A stretch of DNA of 62,000 nt from Prorocentrum cordatum. Its lineage: Eukaryota > Sar > Dinophyceae > Prorocentrales > Prorocentraceae. The first letter of the stretch is position 1; the number at the start of each line of letters is the position of its first letter. The DNA lies in NCBI GenBank assembly GCA_963575745.1, contig CAUYUJ010000670.1:391666-453665 (forward strand), in the 5' to 3' direction. The notes under the pieces are model-generated. The model did not search any database and had not been told where the DNA came from. It saw nothing but the letters and a program-made list of their open reading frames with translations. A program made the translations under genes and the position numbers. This document shows, piece by piece, positions 42,914 to 55,014 of the stretch.

Positions 42914-44820
42914 TTTTCTCCTCCTTCATCGCGCACGACGCCCTGCATTCCCCCCGCCCGTCGCCTCCATGATACACCCCGCACGCGCGCCGTGCGTCCC
43001 CCCCGCCATTTGCCCCCATAACACATCCCGCGCGCACGCCGCGCGTCCCCCCCGCCCGTCGCCCCCATAACACATTCCGCACGCAAGCCGCACATTCTTC
43101 CCCTCCCGTCGCTTCCATAACACAACCCGGTTCACACGCGCGCGAACGCGCACACAGCCGCTCGCACAGGCACATGCGCAGGCACGCGTACATACACGCA
43201 CGCTCGCACCAAACAAACCACAGCAACCGCAGGCAACCACTAAGCTCGGAGAGGCAACCACCCACTAATCCCGTTCTCCGCGCGCAACGCGAGTTCTGGC
43301 GAACTCTCTTTGGGGAAGGCGCTTGGCCCCCCCCCCGCGCGATCCCTGGCTAAACGACTGTGGAGGGGGGGCTCGCGCGGCAGCAGCAGTAACAGCAGCA
43401 GCAGCAGCAGGAGGAGTGGGAGGAGGAAAAAGAGGCAGATGACGTCGAAGAGGGGAAGCAGGAGGAGGAGGAAGGAGAGGAGGAGGAGAAGGATCGGGAA
43501 GAGGCAAGGCCAGCGCGGCAGACCAGCACGGCAAACCAGCGCGGCACGCCCGCGCGGAGTTCTTTGGCGTGTTCAACCGGACGTTATGCGATAAGCTTTG
43601 TGGACGAAATGGCGCTTCCCGTTCTTGTCTGGTCAGGTTCCCCTCAAAATTTCCGTTTCGCCGGAGACATCCTCAAAGAAGTGAGGTGTTGCAGCCGTGC
43701 AGTTAAGATGTCTTTTGTTAAAAATGAGGCGCTCGCTGGAGACACCTTCGGACAATGAACTACTGATCTCGCTCACGAATTTCAGCGAATCGTTGGAAGG
43801 TGCCGTTTCGCCTGAGACATCCTCGAACAGTTGAGATGTTGAGGCCGTGTGGTTAAGACGTCCTGCGTGAAAACATGAGGCTCTCGCTGGAAACATCTTC
43901 GGAAAACGGCACTCGCAGCATTTTAGTTCGAGGTCCTCTCTCCTCCGTCTCTTCCGTCTCCTCCGTCTTTGAGGTCTCCTCCGTCTCTGAGGTCCCCTCC
44001 GTCTCTGAGTTCCCCTCCGTCTCTGAGGTCTCTTCCGTCTCTGAGGTCGCCTCCGTCTCTCCTCCGTATCCTCCGTCCTCCTCCTCCTCCTCCTCCCCCT
44101 CCTCCCCCTCCTCCTCTTCCTCCTTCATCACGCACGCGCGCCGTGCATTCCCCCCGCCAGTCCCCCCCTTAACACACCCCGCACGCACGCCGTGCATCCC
44201 GCCCGCCCGTCGCCCCCATAACACATCCCGCGCGCACGCCGTACATCCCCCCCCGCCCGTCGCCCCCATGACACATCCCGCACGTGCGCCGTACATTCCC
44301 CCCATCGCTCTCAGGACACAGCCCTGCGCGCGCGCGCACACGCACTCAGCCGCTCGCACAGGCACATACACATGCACGCGTACATACACGCACGCTCGCA
44401 CCAAAGTAACCACAGCAACCACTAAGCTCGGAGCAGCAACCACAAATCCCGTTCTCCGCGCGCAACGCGAGTTCTGGCGAACTCTCTGTGGGCCAGGCCC
44501 TTGCCCCTCCCCCCCCCCGCGCGATCCCTGGCTAGACGACTGTGAAGGGGGGGCTCGCGCGGCAGCACCAGTCGCAGCAGCAGCAGGAGGAATGGGAGGA
44601 GGAAAGGAGGCAGATGACGTCGAAGAGGGAGGGGAAGGAGGAGGAGGAGGAAGGAGAGGAGGAGGAGAAGGATCGGGAGGAGGCAAGGCCAGCGCGGCAG
44701 AGCAGCGCGGTAGACCAACGCGGCACGCCAGCGCAGAGTTCTTCGGCGTGCTCAACCAGATGTTATCTGACAAGCCTTGTGGACAAAGCGGCGCTTCCCG
44801 TTCTTGTCTGGTCGGGTTCC
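38340..44820. repeat. ~1.25-kb macrosatellite, higher-order tandem repeat
   Basis: Landmark GCGAGTTCTGGC recurs at about 40761, 42012, 43288 and 44467 (spacings 1251, 1276, 1179). Each unit has, in order: TCGAGACATCCTCG-type subrepeats, (CCGTCTCTGAGGTCTCCT)n, a (TCC)n, (AGG)n or (ATC)n run, CGCACGCGCGCC / CATAACACATCCCGC subrepeats, GGCAACCACTAAGCTCGG, the landmark, (CAG)n, and GCAAGGCCAGCGCGG. The leftmost part (38340-40700) has extra copies of the first two blocks. Open frames of Glu/Arg/Ser/Pro repeats are by-products. Confidence 0.85.
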
Positions 44821-45390
44821 TCTTTCTCTTTCTCCGCCCCATCTTCCTCCTCATCCGCCCCCTCTTTCTCTTTCGTTTTCCTCCTTCCCCCCTGCCTGCT
44901 GCCTGGGCCCGCCCTTCCTCTAGCTTTCTCCCTGTAGATGTCCCTTCCCGTGCCTCCTGGCCCCTGCTTCCTCTCCACCCGCCACTACCCCCCCTCCGAC
45001 GATGCCGGAAATGACGACGACGATGGCGCGGTCGAGCCGGCAAGGGCGAGGACGACGATGACGATGACGACGACGATGAGGCGATGAGGAGAAGGGAGAC
45101 AGGGTTCACGTAGGGACACGGGAGGAAAAAGGGACAATGTGGGAGGGGTGAAAGAGAAAACAGGGGCCGAATGAGGAGGAGGAGGAGGAGGAGTGGGGAA
45201 AAGGTTGGGTGGGCGGGCTTTGCAGGCTTCGCGAGTAGAGACTTGTGAGACTCAGTGTGAAAAAGTTGGCTTTCCAGGACCCGCGCCAGTGAGAAGAGGC
45301 GGGGGCGTTAAGCAGAAGTGGCCGGGGGCATGTGTGAACAGCGGGAGAATTTGTTGGAGTCACCCAGCCCGTCAGGCCCTCAATGGTATG
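44821..45390. other. No gene recognised
   Basis: Pyrimidine-rich (44821-44935), then GAC and GA-rich short tracts (45005-45190) and ordinary sequence. Nothing matches other parts of the window. Confidence 0.4.
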
Positions 45391-45394
45391 ATAA

Positions 45395-45670
45395 AATCAG
45401 AGTGGGGGGGCCGAACGGTCATTCATTGTCCCTGGGTGCGAGGCTGAATTGGGCTTCCGCGGTGCGGATGGATGTTGTTGATGATGTTGTTGTTGTCTCC
45501 CACTTGCTAAACAGTTGTCATTATTATTGTTTGGTGTTATTAGTGCTTATATTTTTAGTATTGTCATTATTGTTGATATTATAGTTGTTGCTATTGCTAG
45601 TCTTATAGCTATTATTCGTATTTCGTTTTATTAATAGTATTATCATTATTCTTCTTATTATTATTACTAT
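45395..45670 (+). repeat. Fold-back family head plus trinucleotide tract
   Basis: The head, from about 45397, reads AGAGTGGGGGGGCCGAACGG ... CCTGGGTGCGAGGCTGA ... GGTGCGGATG, and a GTT/ATT-rich tract follows (45475-45670). Heads recur at 57663-57735 (same orientation) and 60345-60418 (inverted). Confidence 0.7.
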
Positions 45671-45829
45671 TATCGAGGACGCCGGCGGCGCATCACCGGC
45701 CGCGCCTTGGGAGTTCGCCGAAGTGGTGCGCAGCATCGAAAGTCGTGACGCGGCGCGTATGCCAGCTGTCAAATGGCCGTCGGCCCATCCCGCGACCGTG
45801 CTTGGGTTTTGGGTCGGAGTCCTCATGGA

Positions 45830-46345
45830 CGCTTCTTGGGGTCTCTCGAGAGGGCTCTCGGGGGCTTCCGCGGGGGAGTTTAGGGGCCTCTTGGGGGCCT
45901 CCTGGGAGCTTCTTGGGAGCCTTTTGGGGCCCTCTTGGGGGCTCTTGGGGGCCTCTTGGGGCCTCGTGGGAGCCCCCTGGTGGCCTCTTAGGTCCTCCTG
46001 GGGGCCTCTTGGGACCGAAAGCTGGAAATGTCCGTTCGGGTTCCCCGTCTGGGCCCCCTCTTGGGGCCGTCCTGGGGCCCTCTTGGGGAGCCTCTTGGGC
46101 CGTCTTGGTGCCCTCCTGGGCCGTCTTAGAGCCCCCTTGGGGGCCTCTTGGGCCGTCCCGTGGCGATCTTGGGGGCCTCTTGGGCCGTCTTGGAGCGTGG
46201 GTAAGCCGAAATGGCGAGAACGCGAAAATCCTTGAAAAACCATTGAACAGTCATTGATTTGTGCATCTTGGGGCCCTCTTGGGGGTGCTCTTGGAGGCCT
46301 CTTGGGCCGCATTGGAGGCGTCTTGGGCCGTCTGGAGGCCATCTT
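45830..46345. repeat. CTTGGGGGCC array with conserved tail
   Basis: Imperfect CTTGGGGGCCT units with GAAATGTCCGTTCGGGTTCC inside and a tail GGCGAGAACGCGAAAATCC, as at 31957-32245. AT-rich ATT/TTA triplets follow (46355-46458). Confidence 0.75.
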
Positions 46346-46458
46346 TGGCGTCTTAATATTAATGATACTACTAATGATATTAGTATTACCATTAATATTA
46401 TTATTCTTATTACTATTTTTATGTTTAGTATGTTTATTGTTATTTCTCTTATTATCAT

Positions 46459-47520
46459 CCGTAAGGGCTCCGCCCCCTGCTTCCGGCCCCCTGTCTCGGA
46501 GAATGGGAGATGCAGAAGCTAAATCATGAGGTCTGGGCGCCGCGGTGAAGCAGTGTCGGGACCTGTTTGTTTTTCGACCCTGACCCTAAGGATCTGCGTC
46601 ACGGGTGCAACCGAATTTCAGAAATGTGGCAAATCCCATGTTTTTTTCGACCCTGACCCTACGGATCTGTTTGAGAGGTGCCGCCGAATTTTAGAAATGT
46701 GGCAAATCCCATGTGTTTTTGGACCCTGACCCCGCCGATCTGCGTGAGGGGTGCCACCGAATTTAAGAAATAGGGCAAATCCCGTGTGTTTTTGGACCCT
46801 GACCCTGCCGATCTGCTTGAGGGGTGCCACGGAACTTCAGAAATGTGGCAAATCCTTCCTATGTGTTTTGGACCCTGACCCCGCCGATCTGCGTGAGGGG
46901 TGCCACCGAATTTAAGAAATGGGGCAAATCCCGTGTGTTTTTGCACCCTGACCCCGCCGATCTGCGTGAGGGGTGCCACCGGATTTCAGAAATGGGGCAA
47001 ATCCCGTGTGTTTTTTTGACTCTGACCCTGCCGATCTGCGTGAGGGGTGCCACCGAATTTAAGAAATGGGGCAAATCCCTTGTGTTTTTGCACCCTGACC
47101 CCGCCGATCTGAGTGAGGGGTGCCACCGAATTTCAGAAATGGGGCAAATCCCATGTGTTTTTTGACTCTCACCCTACGGATCTGCGTGAGGGGTGCCACC
47201 GAATTTAAGAAATGGGGCAAATCCCGTGTGTTTTTGCACCCTGACCCCGCCGATCTGCGTGAGGGGTGTGAATTTTTACCCGCCCCAGCAATTCAGAGCA
47301 TACGTTTTGGCCATAGTAAGAATGCCCGTTTTGGGCCTCCCCCCCTCGCGCGGTCCATCAACAAGGAAAAGTAAGCAGCAAGAAGCAGAACTGCAACAAG
47401 GAACAGTAAGCAGCAAGAAGCAGAACTGTAACTGTAACAGTGGAAACTGGAAGCTGCAACTGGCACAGGAAACTGCGAACCTTAGGCCTACAGCCTGGTG
47501 GCCCCACAAGGGGGCCAGCG
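46459..47520 (+). mobile_element. 73-bp VNTR element, copy 2
   Basis: 5' block CCGTAAGGGCTCCGCCCCCTG, about ten ~73-bp units (46560-47270) with GAATTTAAGAAATGGGGCAA, and a 3' block CAGCAATTCAGAGC ... CTCGCGCGGTCC ... AACTGGCACAGGAAACTGCG. It is flanked by TTATTATCAT on both sides (46449-46458 and 47523-47532), a candidate 10-bp target duplication, though in ATT-rich sequence. More units than copy 1. Confidence 0.75.
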
Positions 47521-47549
47521 GATTATTATCATTATTATTTTTTATTGGA

Positions 47550-48457
47550 TCCCCCCAGGTGCCTTGGCGCTCTCGCCTCGGCGCCGGCTACATTTTCATT
47601 GAAAATGAGGCTCACGCTCGAGCGGTTTGGGGGTGCGCCAAAACCGGCCCCCCAATAACATCAACAACGTTCCCTCTCGAGATTTCCTCATTTTTTACTC
47701 AGGGTTGGTGCTCCTGCTCGCCGCTGAAGGCCGCCGTCCCAACAAAACCAACGTTACCGCTCGAGGCTTTCTCTCGTTTTACCTGGGACTGGCGCGCTAC
47801 TCTTTCCCTCATCGGCGCCGCCCCCAGCAACAACAACGCTCCCGCTCGAGATATCCTCTTTTTTTTCCTCGGGACGGTGCTGTTCCCCGCCGCCAAAAAC
47901 TGCCGCCCCGACAAAACCTGCGCTCCCGCCCGAGGCTACCTTTCGTTTTACGCTGGGCTGGCGCCCTACTCTCTTTTGAATTGGCGCCGCTCCCAGCAAG
48001 AACAACCAACGCTCCCGCTCGAGGTTTCTTCTTCTTTTTTTTGTTCCTCGGGACGGTGCTGTTCCTCGCCGCCGACAGCCCCCGTCCCGACAGAACCACG
48101 GCTCCCGCTCGAGACTTCCCCCCTCTTATTCAAGGCGGTGTTCCTCCTTGCCGCCGACAACCACCGTCTCAGCAGAACCAGCGTTCCTGCTCCAGACTTC
48201 GTTTTGTTTGACGCTGGACTAGCGCCCTACTCTCTTCAGCACTGGCGCCGCTCCCAGCAACAGCAGCGGCCCTGCTCGAGACTTCGACCCTTTCTACGTA
48301 TGCAGGACCAGGTCCTTGCCTCGCCACCGACAGCCCCCGTCCCCACCAAGGCAATCCTGTCGCTCGATACTTCCTTGTGCTTTACCCTTGGCTGGGGCTC
48401 CACTGGCGGTCTCGCATCGGCGCAGCAAGGCGCGGGCATGCGTTTTCGAGGTGGAGT
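47550..48457 (+). repeat. CTCGAG-rich tandem array, copy 1
   Basis: Starts GGTGCCTTGGCGCTCTCGCC, then CATTGAAAATGAGGCTCACG. About ten units of ~80-95 bp follow, each with CGCTCCCGCTCGAGA-like sequence. Three unit types alternate (one with CTCGCCGCCGA..GCC, one with TTTTACxCTGGxCTGGCGC, one with GGCGCCGCxCCCAGCAACA). It ends CGGGCATGCGTTTTCGAGG. Copies: 58073-58375 (partial, +) and 58800-59945 (inverted). Confidence 0.85.
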
Positions 48458-50953
48458 ATGTTGAAATTCTTGACGCTTCGCGTATCCCCACAAGTTCGCC
48501 AGTTTCGCCCAGCCAGCGCAGGCACCACGCTCCCACCACACAGGCTCACCGACGGCAGGTTCGGCACCGAAACGCACCTTACCCAATGCTACTCGGCCAC
48601 TTGCGACTTCTGTTCCCCCAGCTCCCCCCTACTAGAGTGGTCGCCGGGCGCACCTGCCTTGGGGTGTTTCATATGGCGCGCAGAGGCGGATGCGGACTGC
48701 AACGATTGGACAGGTCTCCCATCGTGGGACGCAATGCCATCGTTGATCAACAGGCAGTGGAACGCCAGCTGGGCTTGCAGGAGGTGCCTGGTACACATCT
48801 GGGACATTGCCCCCAGCGCCCTCGACCGTGTGCTCGACCAAAGCTCGAACGAGGTTTACCCAGCCTCCCCCGCCAAGAGGCCAGCCATGAGCGAAATCTC
48901 AGAGGAATGGGGCATCTACGACATGTCAACGCATCTCTCCCCAAACAGCCCAGTTCCAGCCGCTGGCTCCAACTCACCAACGACAACGCCCGACAGCCAA
49001 CCAAAGCTCGCCCCACGTCCACAAGGTGACCCAGATGGCGGAGGTGCCCACAGGTACACTCTACCGGCTCTCCCACCACCTACTAATGCACCACCACTAC
49101 CCACGTACTCCACCCGCCGTCTTGTTGGGGAGCAGTCGAGAGGCCCCGTCCGCGAATTGGTCAAGTTTCTGATTGAGTGGAATCACACGGTCTTTTCCCT
49201 CTGGGCGGCCCACACGCAGCGTTGGGGAAGGGGCGTAGTGGGTGATGTGACCGACGAGTCGGGGTGGTCTCTCGAGCACCTGGTGCGCTTCCTGGGCTCC
49301 ATCTACGGGGGCGAGATTCCCAGGAATGGGCGCCCCCCGCTCATCCCCCGGGACGGGCGGAGGGCTGCAGCGGCCAATGTCATCACGCACCTGGTTGAGA
49401 GGGACCTGAAGTACCAGGAGGAACGGCAGTCCTTTGCAGACAAACTGGACAACCAGAAAGGACAGTGCTCCCAGCGCCAGCCTTTTGAGACGCTAGCCCT
49501 CTTCCTATCACAGACGAAGGATGGTCTTTCAGGAGGATCAATAGAGCTCCTCGCCGGCCAGCGCAAGGTTGGGAGGACCAGTAGCGCTGAGGATGAAGGA
49601 TCCCCCACAGCTGTCTGGCTCAACAAGCCCCTGGCGGCATCTTCTGGCCCCTCCCCTGACTACGACCCCCCCAGCAACCCGCTGCGCCGGCGCAGTCCGA
49701 CGGAGAGACAGGAGATGTGCCGTCCCCACACAAGCACGGAAGCGGCAGCGGCGGGCATGAAGTTGATTGGGACGAGTTCAACAAGGGATCTGAGACAGCA
49801 GGTCAGGCTCAGGTAATCCCATCAGACAGGACTGACTGACTCCACGGTTCACGCCAGTCCCGCGAGAAAGGCAGTCGAGGCCGACATCCCAGACCCAAGC
49901 GACAGCGAGGCTTCCCACAGTCCGCCGATCCTGCAGTGGGCCCAGCCCCCTCAGAGGGTCGACTCAGCAGCCTGGACGCCGTTCGCCAGTGCATGCCCCC
50001 GTTCACTCCAGGGCGATATCGGAGACGGCAGACAGCTAAGGGGAGCTGGAAACAAATCAGAGCGCCGACCACCCTCTATTCCCGAAGACGCCGCGCTTGA
50101 TCGCGACGCCCGCCCGCCACTTAGCTCGCCTTGTCAGAATCGCAGCCCAGGCCGAGGGCGTGAGCCTCAGGCAGCATCCCTCCCACCGGCGCGCCAAGAG
50201 GACCCCTTGGGCGGGCACCCCATGCACTTGAAGCCAATCAACGAGGCTGATACTAACAAGGACGAACCAGCCCCAGAAAAGATCATCGGACTACAGAAGA
50301 CGCTGGGAGGCGCATTCAATGGGATCTGGACCGCCTGGGCCCGTAAGGCAGGCAGCAGGCGCGGGGGCCCGTGGGTCAACATCAAATCCGACCCCAGGAG
50401 GAACTCGGTACAGCTATGCGAAGATTTCCTCCTGGCATGGGACGAAGCAGGCTACGATGCCTACAAGATGGACGACGAGCACCAGCTCCACGTAGAATGG
50501 CCAACCGTTATGGGCAAGCATGGCCTGCAGTTACAACGCGACACCAAGACGCGCACCCCCGAGGGCCCCAGTGGAGGCGGTCGCCCGTGCCCATGGGCTG
50601 TCAGCAGCAATGTCGCGCCAGGTCCCCCCTCAGTGCCCGACGGGGGCAGAGACGCCGCGCAAACAGCTCCCTCAGGCGAGCCCAGTGGAGATGTCCGGCG
50701 GTTCCCATGGAGCAAGCCTAGAGCGGCCGCAGGTTCCCCACCGGCGTGCGCCGATTTCAGGGTTGCCCCGCAGACTGGCGTATCCAGTTCAGCCGCCCAA
50801 TGGAATCCATGGCAGTCCTGGGAGGGGTGGGACCGCCGGCAAAGCACGCGGGCCGGCGCAGATTGGAGGACCAGGGAGAAACGGACTGCCCTTAGAGGAG
50901 ACGCGCACTACGCCGACAAACGACAGCGCGGACGGGACTTCGACCGCAAGTGA
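48458..50953 (+). pseudogene. Unrecognised 830-residue frame with one internal stop
   Basis: From ATG 48458 one frame runs to TGA 50951-50953, broken only by TAA at 49814-49816. Visible features: Cys pairs CYSATCDFC and WACRRC (about residues 44-115, a possible zinc site), a Pro/Ser/Thr-rich linker, a Trp-containing globular part (ELVKFLIEWNHTVFSLWAAH; WSLEHLVRFLGSIYGG), a second globular part after the stop (GAFNGIWTAWARKAG; LCEDFLLAWDEAGYDAYKMD) and a Gly/Arg/Trp-rich basic tail. No family recognised. A gag-like retroelement protein is possible. The TAA lies in GGTAATCCCATCAGACAGG, so a tiny intron or a point nonsense mutation are both open. Confidence 0.5.
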
Positions 50954-51363
50954 ACTCGCCTGGTCTATCCAAGGTGCGACGCCCCCTCCATTTCTCCAGG
51001 CCCAGGAAGGCAGCCCCTTCATCGCGGGCCACTCGGCTAGGGCTCCATCGCGCATTCCCTGCTCTTGCCCCCCCCTGCCCCCCATGGGCACTTCCCGGTG
51101 CACGTCTACGGCTCGAGCCACTTTTCCCCCTCAACGCCACTCCAGGTCGCGGCTCTGCCCGCCTTCCCCCCGATCACGTCAGTACTCCGTGTTGCCACTC
51201 AGCCCGTCTCGGAACGCAGCGCTTGCTTTTTGGGCAACATCGACCTCGGCCAGCTGGGGGCAGCCTCCACCTACTTATACAGAGTGGTCTCCATCGCGCT
51301 GACCCTGTGGGCCATATGGGCCCCCGACGTGCCATGCGGGGCCCAGTGGGTCGGCGCCCCATG

Positions 51364-52480
51364 GTCCTCGACGGTCGCACCGTCCGTGGGTGGCCCCTTC
51401 ACGACAGGGGCTCGTTTCACCGCAGTGACAGGCCCTGGCCTTAATGCACGTGTCACCTCCTGGGAGCGAGGTGCACTACTCACACTGCGTCTAGACCCCC
51501 ACGGGGCTTCGCGGGCTCTTAGCCCGTGTGGTCTGGCTGCAATAATCCTGCCCACGGTTCATGTTGGCCTTGTTCACACGGACATTATCCCGTTTCGCCC
51601 GCTTGGGCACTCACTCTGGTTGGCTGGGGCTGCAGGCCTAAGGCCCACCCCATGCGCTCCACGCGCTGCGCCCCCGACGTCCGACGGCCTTGCCCTGGCG
51701 CCCCCCCCCCCCCCCCCCCCAGGCGGACGACGCGCGCCGACGACATACCGACTACGCCGCGTTGGGTCCTCGACGGTCTGTGTCGCCACCTGGCTCCTCC
51801 TCCCCCATTGTATTCAACTGACCTGCGGCTATCGGCTGCGCCTCCCCTCTTCCCTCCCGACGACTGGTGTGGCTGGCCATTCGATGTGTCCGACCTCCTC
51901 GCTGCAGGGCGCGCTCAACACTGGCTGCTGCGTCTGCGGGCTACCGCCGACGTGGCGGCTCCCCCGCGGCAGGCGCGCGCCTCGCCGCAGCTGCAGGCCC
52001 CGGCCTCGATGCCCGGCGTCACCTCCTGGGGGCGAGGTGCACCTCTCTCACGCCTGTCGTCTGGCGGCCTTGCCTGGCGGCGCTCCCCCCGCCGGGCTGG
52101 CGCCCTACGCCGACCACTTTCCGACTTCGACTTGTTGGGTCCTCGACGGAACGCGTCGCCCCGGCTCTCCCCTCTCTCTGTTTCCATCTGTCTTGCGGCT
52201 ATCGGCTGCGCCCCCCCTCTTTCTCGACGACTGCTGGGGCGGGCCGGCGACGTGCAAGCGTTCGCAAGGTGCGCTCCGCACCGGCAGGGGCCCCCGCGGA
52301 CCACTGCGCCGTCGGGGTGGTCCCTTCTCGACAGGGACTCGTTTCACCGCGGTGACAGGCTCCTGCCTTAATGCCCTTGCGTCACCTCCTGGGGGCGAGG
52401 TGTATCTCTCACAGCACTGCGTATAGATCCCACAGTGTCTCGCGGGTCCTGCCCGGGCGGCGCTGGCCGTGCTTCCTGCC
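51364..52480. repeat. GC-rich ~365-bp tandem repeat
   Basis: GTCACCTCCTGGGGGCGAGG recurs at about 51450, 52018 and 52380. GTTGGGTCCTCGACGG is at 51764 and 52134; GCGGCTATCGGCTGCGCC is at 51829 and 52194. Spacing is 362-370 bp, with a longer first interval. The following 52481-53190 has only a ~60-bp local duplication (TTTTGGCCCGCTGGCA at about 52868 and 52929). Confidence 0.7.
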
Positions 52481-53190
52481 CGCGGCTCACTGTGGCCCCG
52501 TTCTCGGACCAGGGCCCGTTTTGCTCGCCAGGGCCCTCGTTTTGGGCGGCTGGGGTCGCCGGCCCACGGCCCACCCCATACGCTCCACTCGACGCATCTC
52601 GGGCGGCTGGTCCCCTTGCCCAGTGGCAGTTCCCCCCCACTCGGCAGGCGCCCTCGGCTACGCCACGCTCAGGGTGCGAGTGCCAGCCTCGAGCATTCAG
52701 GTGCTCCGTGAGTGAGGGTTTCCCGGTTGGCTGTTGCCCGCCTTGCCCCTCGTTTCCCGGTCTGTCGGGTGCTGGCGCCACTGTGCGACGCCCCGCTGTC
52801 ACTGGGTGCCGTTTTTGTGCGGCTCAGTGAGGTTCACTTTGTTCCTCGCATGTGCGCTCCGGCGATGGTTTTGGCCCGCTGGCAATTATTTTGCTTGCTC
52901 GTGGTCGCTTGCGCCTTCCGGCGTCGGCTTTTGGCCCGCTGGCATTTCTCCGGTTTGCTCCGTCGTGTTGTGCTGGCGCCGTTTCGGCGACCCCTCGCAC
53001 TCTTCCCGCGCCCGTCCCCCCCGGTAGACGGCAAGGTGCGTCTCCTCGAATTTGCTCGGCATGCTTGCATGTGCGGTCGGCTGTCGACAGTGACGGCTGG
53101 GTTCGCAAATTATCTGGCTCTGTGCCCCAGTCAGCCCGATTGACCCGCCCTCTGGAGTTGTCCTTGGGGCCGCAGATAACAAAAAAAAAC

Positions 53191-54095
53191 ACATCCCCAC
53201 CAGCCCATCCAGAAACGACGCCCAGGCGAGTAGAGGTGATCGTGGAAGCGGGGCAGCATACAGAGGAACAATGGGCTGGGGAGGCCGTCGTACCCCAAGG
53301 GGGGGGGGTGGAGGAGGAGTCGGAGGCGGAAAAGGAGGAGGATGAGGGTGGGGAGGGAGGAATGAGGAGGAGGAGGAGGAATAGGCGAATGAATATGTTG
53401 ATGTTGATTTTGATGATGCTGATGATGACGATGATGGTGGTGGTCTTGACGATGGTGATGGTGATGGCGATGGTGATGATGATGATGATGATAGTGATGA
53501 TGAGGGGGCGGAGGAGGAGGATAAGGGCAATCAGAAGAGTCAAAGGCCTCTTGAATACCTCGCGGAGTCTCTTGGGATGTCTCTTGGGATACTCTTTGAG
53601 GTCTCTTGGGGCGTCTTGGGGGCCTCTTGGCGGTCCCGGCAGCTTCTTGGACCGTCTTGGGTGCCTCGTGGGAGCCTCTTGGGGCCCTTTGGAGGCCTCT
53701 TGGGGGTATTTTGGGGGACTCTTGGGGGCCTCTTGGGGCCTCCTGGTCGCTTCTTGGGGCATCCTGGGTGCCTCTTGAGGCCCTCTTGGGGCGCTCGTGG
53801 GAGCCTTGGGAGCGCTCCTGGGGCCATCTTGGAGGTGATCGATCAAAGGAAGGGGGTCCCTCAATTAGCACCCCCCCATCGGGAGCCTCTAACATCGGCC
53901 AAAACCTCAGTAAAACCGATGATTTTGGCTTCCTCGCCGAGGCCGTTTTTGACGCCCCAACTACCAGCGAAACCCCCCGTCCAGGTCCAGGGGTGGGGGT
54001 TAGGGGGAGGGGTAAACCCCTCCCCGGAGGGGAAGAAGGAGGGGTGGAAGAGGAAACTCCTGGAACCACCTACGCCCAGAGGGCTGGTGGGATTA
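53191..54095 (+). mobile_element. Composite repeat with short inverted termini, copy 2
   Basis: Begins CATCCCCACCAGCCCATCC and ends GGGCTGGTGGGATTA. Interior: (AGG)n and (GAT)n tracts, a CTTGGGG array (53555-53835), then the conserved GGTGATCGATCAAAGG, TTCCTCGCCGAGGC and GGTAAACCCCTCCCCGGAGG part. Parallels 28097-28879; the middle tracts differ in content and length. Confidence 0.7.
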
Positions 54096-54097
54096 CT

Positions 54098-55014
54098 CGG
54101 AGGAGGTGTTTGCAAGACCTCATTGGGCGGGAAATCTTGGAATGGGAATAACGGACCCCGCTATAGAACACGAGTCCCACTGAAGGGGATGGTTATCATG
54201 ATGGTCGCATGCTTCGTGTGGAATCATCGCGCATGAGGGTGACATGATTGTTGTTGGCGGTGGTCGTGGTGTTGCGGTTGGCACTGCTGTTGGTGATATT
54301 GTTGCCGTCGTTGGTGTTGTTGTTGTCGTCGTCGTTGTTATTGTTGATGCTGTTGTTGTCGTTGTTGCTGTTGTCGGTGTTGGTGTTCTTGTTTGTGTTG
54401 TTATTGGTGGTGTTGATGTTGTTGATGGTGTAGTTGCTGGTGTTGTTGTTGGTGTTGGCGTTTGTAATGTTAGTGTGACTGTTATGTTTGCTATTCCAAT
54501 TTTTCGTTGTAATATTTTGATTGTTGTTGTTGGTGGTGGTGGAGATGGTGTTGTTGTTGTGGTTGTTGGTGTTGTTGGTGGTGTTGGTGTTGTTGCTGTT
54601 GTTGGCGGTGGTGGTGTTGTTGCTGCTGTTGTTGATGGTGATGATGTTTGCTGTCGTCCCGCCCGCGACCCGGCCCGCGACCCACCCGCGACCCACCCGC
54701 GACCCATCCGCGACCCACCCGCGACCCACCCGCGACCCACCCGCGACCCACCCGCGACCCACGCGCGACCCACCCGCGACGCACTCCGCGACCCACCCGC
54801 GACCCACCCGCAACCCACCCGCGACCCGCCCGCGACCCACCAGAGACATGAAACGCGATCCGCCCGCGATCCACCCGCGACCCACCCCCGACCCACCCGC
54901 GACTCCCGCGCGACCCACCCGCGACGCACTCCGCGACCCACCCGCGACCCACCCGCGACCCACCCGCGACCCACCCGCGAATCGCCCGCGACCCACCCGC
55001 GACCCACAACGCGC
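54098..55014 (+). repeat. 152-bp arm, (GTT)n and 11-bp GACCCACCCGC array
   Basis: Arm 54098-54250 (GGAGGAGGTGTTTGCAAGAC to ATGAGGGTGACATGATTG), then GTT-rich triplets (54250-54640), then about 32 units of GACCCACCCGC (54656-55014). The same three parts occur in reverse orientation at 58376-58806. Confidence 0.85.
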
